From: Actinomycetota bacterium
Lineage (GTDB): Bacteria > Actinomycetota > Actinomycetes > S36-B12
Assembly (NCBI GenBank): GCA_016870195.1
Contig: VGCC01000014.1
Location: 1 to 45,847 of the forward strand
Direction: 5' to 3'
Length of the DNA: 45,847 nucleotides
Shown here: in pieces, positions 33,542 through 41,509 of the stretch
Numbering within the stretch: the first letter of the stretch is position 1
How the letters are laid out: each line of letters begins with the position of its first letter
Translations under genes and position numbers: made by a program
Notes under the pieces: model-generated
Database searches by the model: none
Seen by the model: only the letters and a program-made list of their open reading frames with translations
Told to the model about the DNA's origin: nothing

Positions 33542-33804
33542 CAGATGCCTTCGCGATTCCACGAGGCGCGATCGCGATCGATGGTCGCCTGAATCTCCTC
33601 ATGGGTTGTGCCCCAGACGCCTCTGAGAGCCCCATAGGCGCGCTCCACCGCAGCACGCGCGGCCTCGCGACTGCGGAAGCGGATGATGACGGCGTTCCCC
33701 TGCACCGAGACTTCACCGGTATCCCCCACGTGCAGGCCCAGTGCCTCCACCACCTCAGGCGGCAGGGTGATCTGGTTTCGTTGACGAACAGTGACGTGTC
33801 CCAT
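33541..33804 (-). CDS. vapB: AbrB/MazE-type antitoxin
   Basis: The 87-residue protein begins MGHVTVRQRNQITLPPEVVE, the swapped-hairpin AbrB DNA-binding fold (residues 1-50), followed by a helical toxin-binding tail (SREAARAAVERAYGALRG). It pairs with the VapC-like gene. GAGG precedes ATG 33804. The region upstream holds an inverted repeat. Confidence 0.82.
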   Translation of the reverse strand: MGHVTVRQRNQITLPPEVVEALGLHVGDTGEVSVQGNAVIIRFRSREAARAAVERAYGALRGVWGTTHEEIQATIDRDRASWNREGI

Positions 33805-33812
33805 GGAGTCCT

Positions 33813-33834
33813 CAGAAAATATCGCAAATTTCTG
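33813..33834. promoter_or_regulatory. Inverted repeat upstream of antitoxin gene
   Basis: CAGAAA-10-TTTCTG is a perfect 6-bp inverted repeat with an AT-rich 10-bp centre, lying 9 bp upstream of ATG 33804 and next to its ribosome-binding site. It is a likely autoregulatory operator for the AbrB-type antitoxin. Confidence 0.5.
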
Positions 33835-33897
33835 AAAGCCTAGATCTGTTGTCGTCATCGGTCAATCGTGGGCCAGGAGTTCGCGCGTTGGAAAGAG

Positions 33898-33932
33898 GCC
33901 CCTGTGGTGCTGTGGACAGCGGCTACAGGGGC
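33898..33932 (-). terminator. Hairpin spanning the SDR stop
   Basis: GCCCCTGT (33898-33905) and ACAGGGGC (33925-33932) pair over a 19-base loop; the SDR stop lies at 33923-33925. In minus-strand sense the hairpin is followed by CTCTTTCC, a weak pyrimidine tract. It is a plausible terminator of the operon 39048-33923. Confidence 0.4.
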
Positions 33933-34699
33933 GTGACGTACGCGCCGGAGATACCGCCGTCCACCAGGAAGTTCGACGCCGTGATGAACGAGGAATCGTC
34001 ACTGGCCAGGAACGCCACGGCAGCGGCGATCTCCTCCGGTTCCCCGAACCGACCCACCGGGATATGCACCAGGCGTCGGGCCGCCCGCTCGGGGTCCTTG
34101 GCGAACAACTCCATAAGAAGGGGTGTGGCCACGGGTCCGGGCGAAAGCGCATTGACCCGGATCCCGCTCCGCGCGAACTGCACACCGAGTTCCCGGGTCA
34201 TCGCGAGCACGCCACCCTTGGAGGCGGTGTAGGAGATCTGCGAGGTCGCAGCGGCCATGGTCGCCACGAAGGAGGCGGTGTTGATGATCGATCCCTTGCC
34301 CTGTTCGAGCATGTAGGGAAGCACCTCCTTGCAGCAGAGGTAGACCGACGTGAGGTTCACCTCCTGCACCCGACGCCACGCGTCGATACCCGTCTCCAGG
34401 ATCGAATCGTCGTCGGGCGGCGAGATCCCAGCATTGTTGAACGCGATATCGACGGTGCCGTAACGGTCCTTCGTTGCGCGGAAGAGTTCGGCCACATCGC
34501 CGGCATCGGTGACATTGCACTGCACGAACATCCCGTTCACTTCGTCGGCGGCGGCCTGCCCGGATGATGTGTCCATATCTCCGATCACCACGTGCGCACC
34601 CTCGTCGGCAAGACGGCGCGCAGTGGCCAATCCGATCCCGCTACCGCCTCCCGTGATGACGGCGGAACGGCCTTCGAGACGTCGGCACTTGCTGGACAT
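33923..34699 (-). CDS. Short-chain dehydrogenase in ethanolamine/amine operon
   Basis: The 258-residue SDR has TGGGSGIG (residues about 15-22), an NNAG motif and the Ser/Tyr/Lys catalytic set (NTASF, YTASK). It closely resembles the protein encoded next to aldC in the mycobacterial glnA4 cluster (Rv2857c-like, from memory). By context it could oxidise the alcohol of gamma-glutamyl-ethanolamide to an aldehyde, or act as a reductase. ATG 34699 follows TAGGAGT, 7 bp after the aldehyde dehydrogenase stop. Confidence 0.82.
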   Translation of the reverse strand: MSSKCRRLEGRSAVITGGGSGIGLATARRLADEGAHVVIGDMDTSSGQAAADEVNGMFVQCNVTDAGDVAELFRATKDRYGTVDIAFNNAGISPPDDDSILETGIDAWRRVQEVNLTSVYLCCKEVLPYMLEQGKGSIINTASFVATMAAATSQISYTASKGGVLAMTRELGVQFARSGIRVNALSPGPVATPLLMELFAKDPERAARRLVHIPVGRFGEPEEIAAAVAFLASDDSSFITASNFLVDGGISGAYVTPL

Positions 34700-34706
34700 G
34701 TGACTC

Positions 34707-36062
34707 CTATTCGTCGGTCGCGATGAAGACGTTCTTTGTCTCGGTGAAGGCCTCAGGCGCATCGGGTCCGAGTTCGCGGCCCAGACCGGACATCTTGAAC
34801 CCACCGAAGGGAGTCCAGTAACGCACGGAGGAGTGGGAGTTCACGGACAGGTTGCCCGACTCCACACCGCGCGCGACGCGCATGGCACGCCCGACGTCGC
34901 GGGTCCAGATCGAGCCGGAGAGGCCGTAGGGAGTGTTGTTGGCCATCCGGATCGCGTCGGCCTCGTCGTCGAAGGGGACCACAACGACCACGGGGCCGAA
35001 GATCTCCTCCGTGAACGCGCGATCGGATTCGGTGGCTCGAAGCACCGTGGGGGGGAACCAGAAACCGGATCCCGTGGGGCAGTGACCGCGGAACAGCACC
35101 TGGGAGTCGTCGGGCACGAAGGAGGCGACGGTCTCAAGTTGGCCGCGCGAGATCAGCGGACCCATCTCGGTCTTCTCGTCGCCCGGATCACCGACGGCGA
35201 CCCCGGCAACGGACGTCTCCAAGCCGGCGAGGAACTCGTCCATCACAGTGCGTTGCACCAGGATCCGCGACCGCGCGCAGCAGTCCTGGCCCGCGTTGTC
35301 GAAGACGCCGTACGGAGCTGTGGCTGCCGCCTTCGCGACATCGGCGTCGGCGAACACGATGTTCGCGCTCTTGCCACCCAGTTCGAGTGTCACGCGCTTC
35401 ACCTGCGCCGCACACCCGGCCATGATGCGTGTGCCCACCTCGGTGGAACCGGTGAACACGACCTTGCGGACCGTCGGGTTGTCGACGAACCGCTGACCCA
35501 CGATCGATCCTTTTCCGGGCAGAACCGTGAAGACGCCCTCCGGGATACCGGCCTCCCGGGCGAGTTCACCCAGACGGATCGCGGTGAGCGGCGTGAGCTC
35601 CGCAGGCTTGAGCACCACGGTGCATCCGGCTGCGAGCGCCGGCGCGAAACCCCAACCCGCGATGGGCATCGGGAAGTTCCACGGGACGATGATGCCCACG
35701 ACACCGATCGGTTCCTGGAACGTGATGTCCACGCCCCCCGGCACCGGGATTTGCCGCCCGAAGAGACGCTCGGGTGCGCCCGCGTAATAGTTGAGCACGT
35801 TGACGACGTTGCCCGCCTCCCAGCGCGCATTGCCGATCGTGTGACCGGAGTTGGCGACCTCGAGGTGGGCCAACTCCTCGGTGTGGTCGCGCACCACCGT
35901 GGCGAATGCACGCAGCAGGTCCGCACGCTCACCGGGGGCCGTGCGCTTCCACGACTCGAACGCGCGCTCGGCACGCGCAATAGCCGCGTCAGTCTCCGCC
36001 GCACTTGTGGCGGGCACCTCGGCGATGACCTGCTCGGTCGCAGGATTGATCACGGCGTGCAT
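34707..36062 (-). CDS. Aldehyde dehydrogenase, AldC type
   Basis: The 451-residue NAD-dependent aldehyde dehydrogenase has VPWNFPMPIAGW, FTGSTEVGT, catalytic Glu in TLELGGKS and Cys in NAGQDCCARS. It is about 30 residues shorter at the N-terminus than most, as is the mycobacterial AldC of the glnA4 cluster. In the proposed pathway it would oxidise a gamma-glutamylated aldehyde. It lies 7 bp after the ligase. Confidence 0.9.
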   Translation of the reverse strand: MHAVINPATEQVIAEVPATSAAETDAAIARAERAFESWKRTAPGERADLLRAFATVVRDHTEELAHLEVANSGHTIGNARWEAGNVVNVLNYYAGAPERLFGRQIPVPGGVDITFQEPIGVVGIIVPWNFPMPIAGWGFAPALAAGCTVVLKPAELTPLTAIRLGELAREAGIPEGVFTVLPGKGSIVGQRFVDNPTVRKVVFTGSTEVGTRIMAGCAAQVKRVTLELGGKSANIVFADADVAKAAATAPYGVFDNAGQDCCARSRILVQRTVMDEFLAGLETSVAGVAVGDPGDEKTEMGPLISRGQLETVASFVPDDSQVLFRGHCPTGSGFWFPPTVLRATESDRAFTEEIFGPVVVVVPFDDEADAIRMANNTPYGLSGSIWTRDVGRAMRVARGVESGNLSVNSHSSVRYWTPFGGFKMSGLGRELGPDAPEAFTETKNVFIATDE

Positions 36063-36069
36063 GGCGCTC

Positions 36070-37434
36070 CTAGAGTCGCTCGAATCCGCGGAACCGCTCC
36101 CAGTCGGTCACCGCGGAGTTGAATGCTGCCATCTCCACGCGCGCCATGTTCGCGTAGTGGGCCTGTACTTCCTCTCCGAAGGTGTCGCGGATCCAGGTCG
36201 AGTTCTCCCAGAGGGCTAGGGCCTCGCCCATGGTCGCGGGAACGCGGGCGGAATCGCTCTCGTACGCGTTGCCGACGAAGGCCGCCTCCAGCGGGAGTTT
36301 CCGGGCGACCCCGTCGAGTCCAGCGGCGATCATCCCGGCCACGGAGAGGTAGGGGTTCACATCCCCGCCGGGGATCCGGTTCTCCAAGCGCAGCGAGTGG
36401 CCGTGCCCCACCAGGCGGAACGAGCACGTGCGGTTGTCCCGGCCCCAGCGCAGTGCCGTGGGGGCGAAGGATCCAGCTTGATACCTCTTATAGGAGTTGA
36501 TCTGCGGCGCATAGAGGAGCGTGAGCTCGGCGGCGTGCGCGATCTGTCCGGCGATGAAACTCCGGCCGAGGTCGGACATGCCGTCGGGCGAAGAGTCGTC
36601 GGCCATGACCGCCTTGCCGTCGGCGGACCGGAACGAGAGATGGATGTGACACGAGTTGCCCTCGCGCTCGTTGAACTTCGCCATGAAGGTGATCGAGACA
36701 CCCTCCTGGGCGGCGATCTCCTTCGCTGCGGTCTTGTAGACGACATGGTTGTCGCAGGTGGTGAGGGCGTCGGAGTACTTGAAGGCGATCTCATGCTGAC
36801 CGAGGTTGCACTCCCCCTTCGCGCTCTCGACCGTCATGCCCGCATCCGCCATCGCGTTCCGGATGCGCCGCAAGAGCGGCTCCACGCGGGCAGTCCCGAG
36901 GAGTGAGTAATCGACGTTGTAGAGGTTGGCCGGTGTGAGGTCGCGGTAGCCGCTCTCCCAGGCTTCCTCGTAGGAGTCGACGAAGACGATGAACTCGAGT
37001 TCCGTCCCGACCATCGCCACCATGCCCTGGCCGGCGAGTGCAGCGAGTTGCTTGCGCAGGATCTGGCGAGGTGACGGGGCGACGTCGTGTCCCTCCTCGT
37101 CCTGGATGTCGCAGATCAGTGCCGCGGTTCCGGGCTGCCAGCTCTGCAGGTGGATGGTGTCGAGATCGGGGTGGAAGACCATGTCACCATACCCGGTGTC
37201 CCAGGACGAGAGGGCGTAGCCGCCCACGGTGTTCATGTCGACGTCGACTGCAAGGAGGTAGTTGCAGCCTTCCGTGCCGTGACCCAGTACCTCGTCAAGG
37301 AAGTGGCCGGCATGGACACGCTTGCCCTGCATGCGGCCCTGCATGTCGGTGATCGCGACGACGACGGTATCGATGGATCCGTCGTCGACGAGACGACGAA
37401 GTTCATCAACGCTCATGCGGGTCGGTTTGGCCAT
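36070..37434 (-). CDS. GlnA4-type glutamine-synthetase-like gamma-glutamyl ligase
   Basis: The 454-residue protein has the GS fold: TELEFIVF, GECNLGQHEI, GNSCHIHLSF and RLENRIPGGDVNPYL (ATP, Glu and metal sites). It lacks the adenylylated-Tyr region of GlnA and matches actinobacterial GlnA4/PuuA-type ligases that join glutamate to amines. In Streptomyces coelicolor GlnA4 makes gamma-glutamylethanolamide. The neighbouring ethanolamine-type permease favours ethanolamine; polyamines are the alternative. GGGAGG precedes ATG 37434. Confidence 0.88.
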   Translation of the reverse strand: MAKPTRMSVDELRRLVDDGSIDTVVVAITDMQGRMQGKRVHAGHFLDEVLGHGTEGCNYLLAVDVDMNTVGGYALSSWDTGYGDMVFHPDLDTIHLQSWQPGTAALICDIQDEEGHDVAPSPRQILRKQLAALAGQGMVAMVGTELEFIVFVDSYEEAWESGYRDLTPANLYNVDYSLLGTARVEPLLRRIRNAMADAGMTVESAKGECNLGQHEIAFKYSDALTTCDNHVVYKTAAKEIAAQEGVSITFMAKFNEREGNSCHIHLSFRSADGKAVMADDSSPDGMSDLGRSFIAGQIAHAAELTLLYAPQINSYKRYQAGSFAPTALRWGRDNRTCSFRLVGHGHSLRLENRIPGGDVNPYLSVAGMIAAGLDGVARKLPLEAAFVGNAYESDSARVPATMGEALALWENSTWIRDTFGEEVQAHYANMARVEMAAFNSAVTDWERFRGFERL

Positions 37435-37452
37435 GGTTCCTCCCTTAACTGA

Positions 37453-37486
37453 CACAGGAGGGAGGGGCGAACCCCTCCCTCCTGTG
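37453..37486 (-). promoter_or_regulatory. 15-bp perfect hairpin between permease and ligase genes
   Basis: CACAGGAGGGAGGGG and CCCCTCCCTCCTGTG pair perfectly over four bases; in minus-strand RNA the loop is UUCG. It starts 8 bases after the permease stop. The CCTCC of the 3' arm could also pair with the GGAGG of the glnA4 ribosome-binding site, so alternative folds could switch translation. There is no T-tract. Roles possible: partial terminator, mRNA stabiliser or attenuator. Confidence 0.65.
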
Positions 37487-37494
37487 GTGATGCC

Positions 37495-39048
37495 CTATTG
37501 GCGCCAGTCTTCCTTACCGGCTTCCTCGAGCTGCTCGGTGACGTCGTAGCCCTCCCGTTCGGGGAAGCCGTGCACGCCTCCGGTGACCGCGTACTCCTCC
37601 TCTGGGGAGAGCACGAGTCGCTTGCGCCCGAAGATCGCGAAGAGCACCAAACCAATGACATACACGATGGCCACCCAGATGATGACCGCTCGGTAGTCCG
37701 CGTTGAACGGCATGAGTACCAGGGTGAGCAGAGCGATGACGCCCGCCACCAGAGCACCCCACAGGCCAACGGGACTGCGGTAAGGACGCTCCGCATTCGC
37801 GAACTTCCGACGCAGGATGAGGAACGCCACCATCTGCAGGATGTACGCGATGACAGCACCGAATACTGCGATGAGCAGTAGCGCATTCGCAGCATTGACG
37901 TACGGTGCTTCTTCCCCTCCGTAGGCGATCGCACCTAATCCGAAGACGAGGACGACACCAACGACTGCACTGGCAACGAGTGCCACCCACGGCGTCTTGC
38001 GCGCACCTGTCAGAGACAGGAACTTCGGGTAGTAGCCCGCACGGGATAGCGAGTACACGTTGCGTCCCGCGGCGAACATGATCCCCTGGAACGACGCGAT
38101 CAAACCGGCGAGCGCCATCAACGACAGCAGCGCCGCAATGTCACTGTTCGGGAAGATCGCCCGGAAACCATCCAGGATCGGTTCCCCGGATCCCGAGATC
38201 GCCGCCGCGCCCAACACGCCTGGGTTGAGAATCAGGACGAGGAAGGCGGTGACGAGCAGCGTGAACATGCCCGTGATCGCACCCTTCGGGATGTCCTTTG
38301 CCGGCGTCTGCGTCTCCTCTGCCGCCAACGGAAGTTCCTCGATGCCAAGGAAGAACCAGATGGCAAACGGCATCGCCAGGAAGATTCCCAGGATTCCGTA
38401 AGGCAGGAACGTCGTGCCTCCAGCTTCTGGCGCGATGTCGAAGAGCTTGTCGGTGCTGAACTGCCCTGAGAACAGCGCAGAGATGAAGAAGATCGCCAGC
38501 ACTGCCAGAGAGATAATCGCGATGATAAATGCGAAGCGGAACGAGGCTGCCGCACCCGCCGCATTCAGGGCCACGAAAATCACGTAGATGATCAGCACCC
38601 ACACCAGAGTGGGCAACGTAATGCCGAAGAGGTCGGCCACGATCGCATCCGCATAGAGGGCGGCGAATGTGCCCACCACGGCCGTAGTAATCACGTACTC
38701 GACCGTTTCCGCGAATCCCGTGACGAAACCGCCCCAGGGACCCATCGCCGAGCGCGCAAACGAATACGCGCCACCCGTGTGGGGCATGGCTGCGGACATC
38801 TCCGAGATGCTGTAGATCATCAGCACATACATGACCCCGATGATGATCGTCGCAATGAGCATGCCGCCCCAGCCGGCGTTTCCAATACCAAAGTTCCAGC
38901 CGGAGAAATCACCGGAGATAACCGCGGCCACACCGAGGCCCCAGAGCGACGCAGCTCCGGCGTATCGCTTCAGCCCCCGCTTTTCGAAGTACTCCTTGCC
39001 CGCGTGGGTGTACTCGACACCACCGCCGGCGCTCACCTTTTGGTTCAT
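37495..39048 (-). CDS. Ethanolamine-type APC permease
   Basis: The 517-residue protein has about 12 membrane helices. The N-terminal region (GLGVAAVISGDFSGWNFGIG, then WGGMLIATIIIGVMYVL) matches the ethanolamine permease branch (EAT, within APC) that imports ethanolamine with protons. It is the first gene of the cluster, with AGGAGGAGG before ATG 39048. Amino-acid transport is the main alternative. Confidence 0.85.
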   Translation of the reverse strand: MNQKVSAGGGVEYTHAGKEYFEKRGLKRYAGAASLWGLGVAAVISGDFSGWNFGIGNAGWGGMLIATIIIGVMYVLMIYSISEMSAAMPHTGGAYSFARSAMGPWGGFVTGFAETVEYVITTAVVGTFAALYADAIVADLFGITLPTLVWVLIIYVIFVALNAAGAAASFRFAFIIAIISLAVLAIFFISALFSGQFSTDKLFDIAPEAGGTTFLPYGILGIFLAMPFAIWFFLGIEELPLAAEETQTPAKDIPKGAITGMFTLLVTAFLVLILNPGVLGAAAISGSGEPILDGFRAIFPNSDIAALLSLMALAGLIASFQGIMFAAGRNVYSLSRAGYYPKFLSLTGARKTPWVALVASAVVGVVLVFGLGAIAYGGEEAPYVNAANALLLIAVFGAVIAYILQMVAFLILRRKFANAERPYRSPVGLWGALVAGVIALLTLVLMPFNADYRAVIIWVAIVYVIGLVLFAIFGRKRLVLSPEEEYAVTGGVHGFPEREGYDVTEQLEEAGKEDWRQ

Positions 39049-39104
39049 GGCCCTCCTCCTGGGCGAACGGAACTAGCCACAGGGTGGGGCTGAACAGGCG
39101 GAAA

Positions 39105-39120
39105 TATGACCCAGATCACA
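39105..39120 (-). promoter_or_regulatory. Crp/GlxR-like site upstream of permease
   Basis: On the minus strand TGTGATCTGGGTCATA matches TGTGA-N6-TCACA with one mismatch, the consensus of Crp and actinobacterial GlxR. It is centred about 64 bp before ATG 39048. The binding regulator is inferred. Confidence 0.45.
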
Positions 39121-39162
39121 GGGAATCGCCGGAATTTCTGGAGTCCGAGGAGAGACCGGCGG

Positions 39163-39936
39163 CTAACTCAGCCCGCGCACCTTCTCATAGATCCGGGTGC
39201 GCATCTGCGCGAACCGGTGGTCGTTCCTAGTCTCGACCTGGCTCCGTGGGAAGGCAAGGTCGATCGAAACGATGTCGCTGACCGTGGCCGGCTTGCCGTA
39301 GAGAACGACCACGTCGTCGGACAGGTACGTGGCCTCGTCGATGTCGTGGGTCACCATCAAAGTGGTGATACCGAAGTCGGCCCGAACCTTGAGGACTAGG
39401 TCCTCGAGATCGAATCGAGTCTGGGCGTCGACAGAGGCGAAGGGTTCATCCATGACCAGGATTCGCGGCCGAACCGCCAAGGCACGTGCGATGCTCACGC
39501 GCTGCTGCATTCCGCCGGAGAGTTGCCAGGGATACGCCCTCTCACTTCCCTCCAATCCCACCTCGGTCAGGGACTCCTTCACGCGCTGTCGAACGTTAGC
39601 CTTCGAGATCTTTTCGTTGCGAAGGGGAAGGGCGATGTTGCGCTCCACCGTGAGCCACGGCATCAGCGAGCGCGTGTAGTCCTGCAGGACCACCGCCAAG
39701 CCCTCAGGGGCACCCGACAGTCGCTTTCCGGCGACGATGATCTCCCCGGCTGTCGGTTGCGCGAGTCCGGTCAGAAGTCGCAGCAGCGTGGTCTTGCCCA
39801 CCCCGGAAGGTCCTACAATGGAGACATAGTGGCCCTCGGTGACGTCATAGGAGATTCCACCCAGAACATGTTTCACACCGTCCGGGGTCGGGTAGTCCAT
39901 TCGCACATCGCGAATTGAAATGGCTGCCGTCGTCAC
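39163..39936 (-). CDS. NitT/TauT-type ABC ATPase
   Basis: The 257-residue ATPase has Walker A GPSGVGKTT, signature LSGGMQQR, Walker B ILVMDEPFASVD and H-loop VTHD. The class imports nitrate, sulfonates, taurine or thiamine precursors. GTG 39936 follows GGAGG. It is third after the two permeases, 14 bp away. Confidence 0.92.
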   Translation of the reverse strand: MTTAAISIRDVRMDYPTPDGVKHVLGGISYDVTEGHYVSIVGPSGVGKTTLLRLLTGLAQPTAGEIIVAGKRLSGAPEGLAVVLQDYTRSLMPWLTVERNIALPLRNEKISKANVRQRVKESLTEVGLEGSERAYPWQLSGGMQQRVSIARALAVRPRILVMDEPFASVDAQTRFDLEDLVLKVRADFGITTLMVTHDIDEATYLSDDVVVLYGKPATVSDIVSIDLAFPRSQVETRNDHRFAQMRTRIYEKVRGLS

Positions 39937-39950
39937 ATGTCCTCCGTCAC

Positions 39951-40727
39951 CTAGACGAGCTTCCTCTGACCGAAATACCAACGTAGCGAGATGCGTTCGA
40001 CCACGTCGAAGACGAGATTGAGGACGTAGCCGAGAATCCCGAGGAGCATCACACCGGTCCACGCATCGAGGATCATGAAGCTGTCCGTGGCGATCAGAGT
40101 GAAGGCACCAAGACCGAATCCCGACCCAAGAATCTCGGATGCGATTGCAACGATGAATGCGATCTGGAAGCCCACCTGCAATCCGGCGAACACGGTCGGC
40201 ATCGCGTTGGGCAGGCGGACACGCCAGAGAATTTGGTTTCGGGTCAGCCGGAAAACCATCGCCGTGTCGAGCAGGACAACGTTGGTCGCGCGAACACCCT
40301 CGATCGTATTGAGCAGGATTGGAAAGGACGCAGCAAATGTGATGGACGCAATACGCATCGAGGAGTCGAGTCCAAGTAGAAGGATGAAGATTGGAACGAG
40401 CGCTACGGGTGGAATTGAGCGGATGAAGTCGACCACGGGCTCGACATAGGTCGCGGTGGTTCGAGAGGAACCGACCACGACTCCGAGTGGAATTGCGATG
40501 ACCACGGCGATCAGGAAACCGACGATCAGGTTTTGGAGTGTGGGCATGACGTGGATGCCCCAGAACTGCCAGATCCAGTTGTACTGGAATTGCTCCCAGA
40601 TAGCGTGAAGTGGCGGAAAGAACGGGTCCGTCGAGTCAGCACTGGCGTTCCACCACCAGGTGATCAACAGGACCGGGAGCCAGCCCCCGATGAGAACTGC
40701 GAGCAGCCACCGTCCGATGCGCCTCAT
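39951..40727 (-). CDS. NitT/TauT-type ABC permease (second)
   Basis: The 258-residue protein has about six membrane helices and the coupling segment DTAMVFRLTRNQILWRVRLP, with PNAMPTVFAGLQ. Start ATG overlaps the upstream permease (ATGA). The importer uses two different permeases, which is less usual than a homodimer for this class. Confidence 0.88.
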   Translation of the reverse strand: MRRIGRWLLAVLIGGWLPVLLITWWWNASADSTDPFFPPLHAIWEQFQYNWIWQFWGIHVMPTLQNLIVGFLIAVVIAIPLGVVVGSSRTTATYVEPVVDFIRSIPPVALVPIFILLLGLDSSMRIASITFAASFPILLNTIEGVRATNVVLLDTAMVFRLTRNQILWRVRLPNAMPTVFAGLQVGFQIAFIVAIASEILGSGFGLGAFTLIATDSFMILDAWTGVMLLGILGYVLNLVFDVVERISLRWYFGQRKLV

Positions 40728-41482
40728 CGTCCACTCCAGAAGACAGCTCGCCGCTGCAGGCGCACGATGAGTCGGGATGTGACGAGACCGAGGATGCCCA
40801 AGGTGAGCACCACCGCGTAGGTCCGATCCGCCGTCCCGGCGGATTGATATAAGGCCGCCAACCTGCCCAAACCTGGTGCCCCGCCAACGAGTCCCGCCAC
40901 CACGGCCACGATCAGGCTCGCCGTTGCTGCAAGCCTGGTGGCCACGGCGATTTGGGCTGCCGCACTCGGGAGGCGGGCGTAGCGGATCTGCTGGAACGCG
41001 TTCATCCGATAGCAGCGCATGGTCTCGAGGAGTGTCGGGTCTGTGTCACGGATCCCGTACGCGGTCTGGATCGCGACCGCGAAGACATTCGCGAAGACAG
41101 CAAGGGCAATGCCCATCGCGATGCTGGGGCCAATCACCAGGATCGCGATTGGGATGAGCACGATCGGGGGGATGACCTTGAAGAAGTCGAAGGTGAACTT
41201 TGTCGAGCGGTACGTGAATCGACTGAGGCCGATGAGCAGGCCGAGCGGTACTGCGATGACCATGGAGAGTGCGAAGCCGATTACGGCCATCTGCAGCGTT
41301 TCGAAAACAGCAACCCAGAATTGGGAATCCGCGAAAAGACCGATCAGGGCGACGATGGCCTCACTTGCGGTAGCGAAGGAGTCGCCGGCCAGGGGGCCGA
41401 CCGATCCGACGACCTGCCAGATCAGCAAGACGACGACGGCCGAGACCAAGCCCGCCGGAATGCGGCGGTTCACGCCTGGCAC
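40724..41482 (-). CDS. NitT/TauT-type ABC permease (first)
   Basis: The 252-residue protein has about six helices and a coupling motif (TMRCYRMNAFQQIRYARLPS). It differs clearly from its partner. GTG 41482 follows AAGGAG, 27 bp after the binding-protein gene, so the order is binding protein, permease, permease, ATPase. Confidence 0.88.
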   Translation of the reverse strand: MPGVNRRIPAGLVSAVVVLLIWQVVGSVGPLAGDSFATASEAIVALIGLFADSQFWVAVFETLQMAVIGFALSMVIAVPLGLLIGLSRFTYRSTKFTFDFFKVIPPIVLIPIAILVIGPSIAMGIALAVFANVFAVAIQTAYGIRDTDPTLLETMRCYRMNAFQQIRYARLPSAAAQIAVATRLAATASLIVAVVAGLVGGAPGLGRLAALYQSAGTADRTYAVVLTLGILGLVTSRLIVRLQRRAVFWSGR

Positions 41483-41509
41483 AGCGACTCCTTCGTTATT
41501 GCGAACTCT

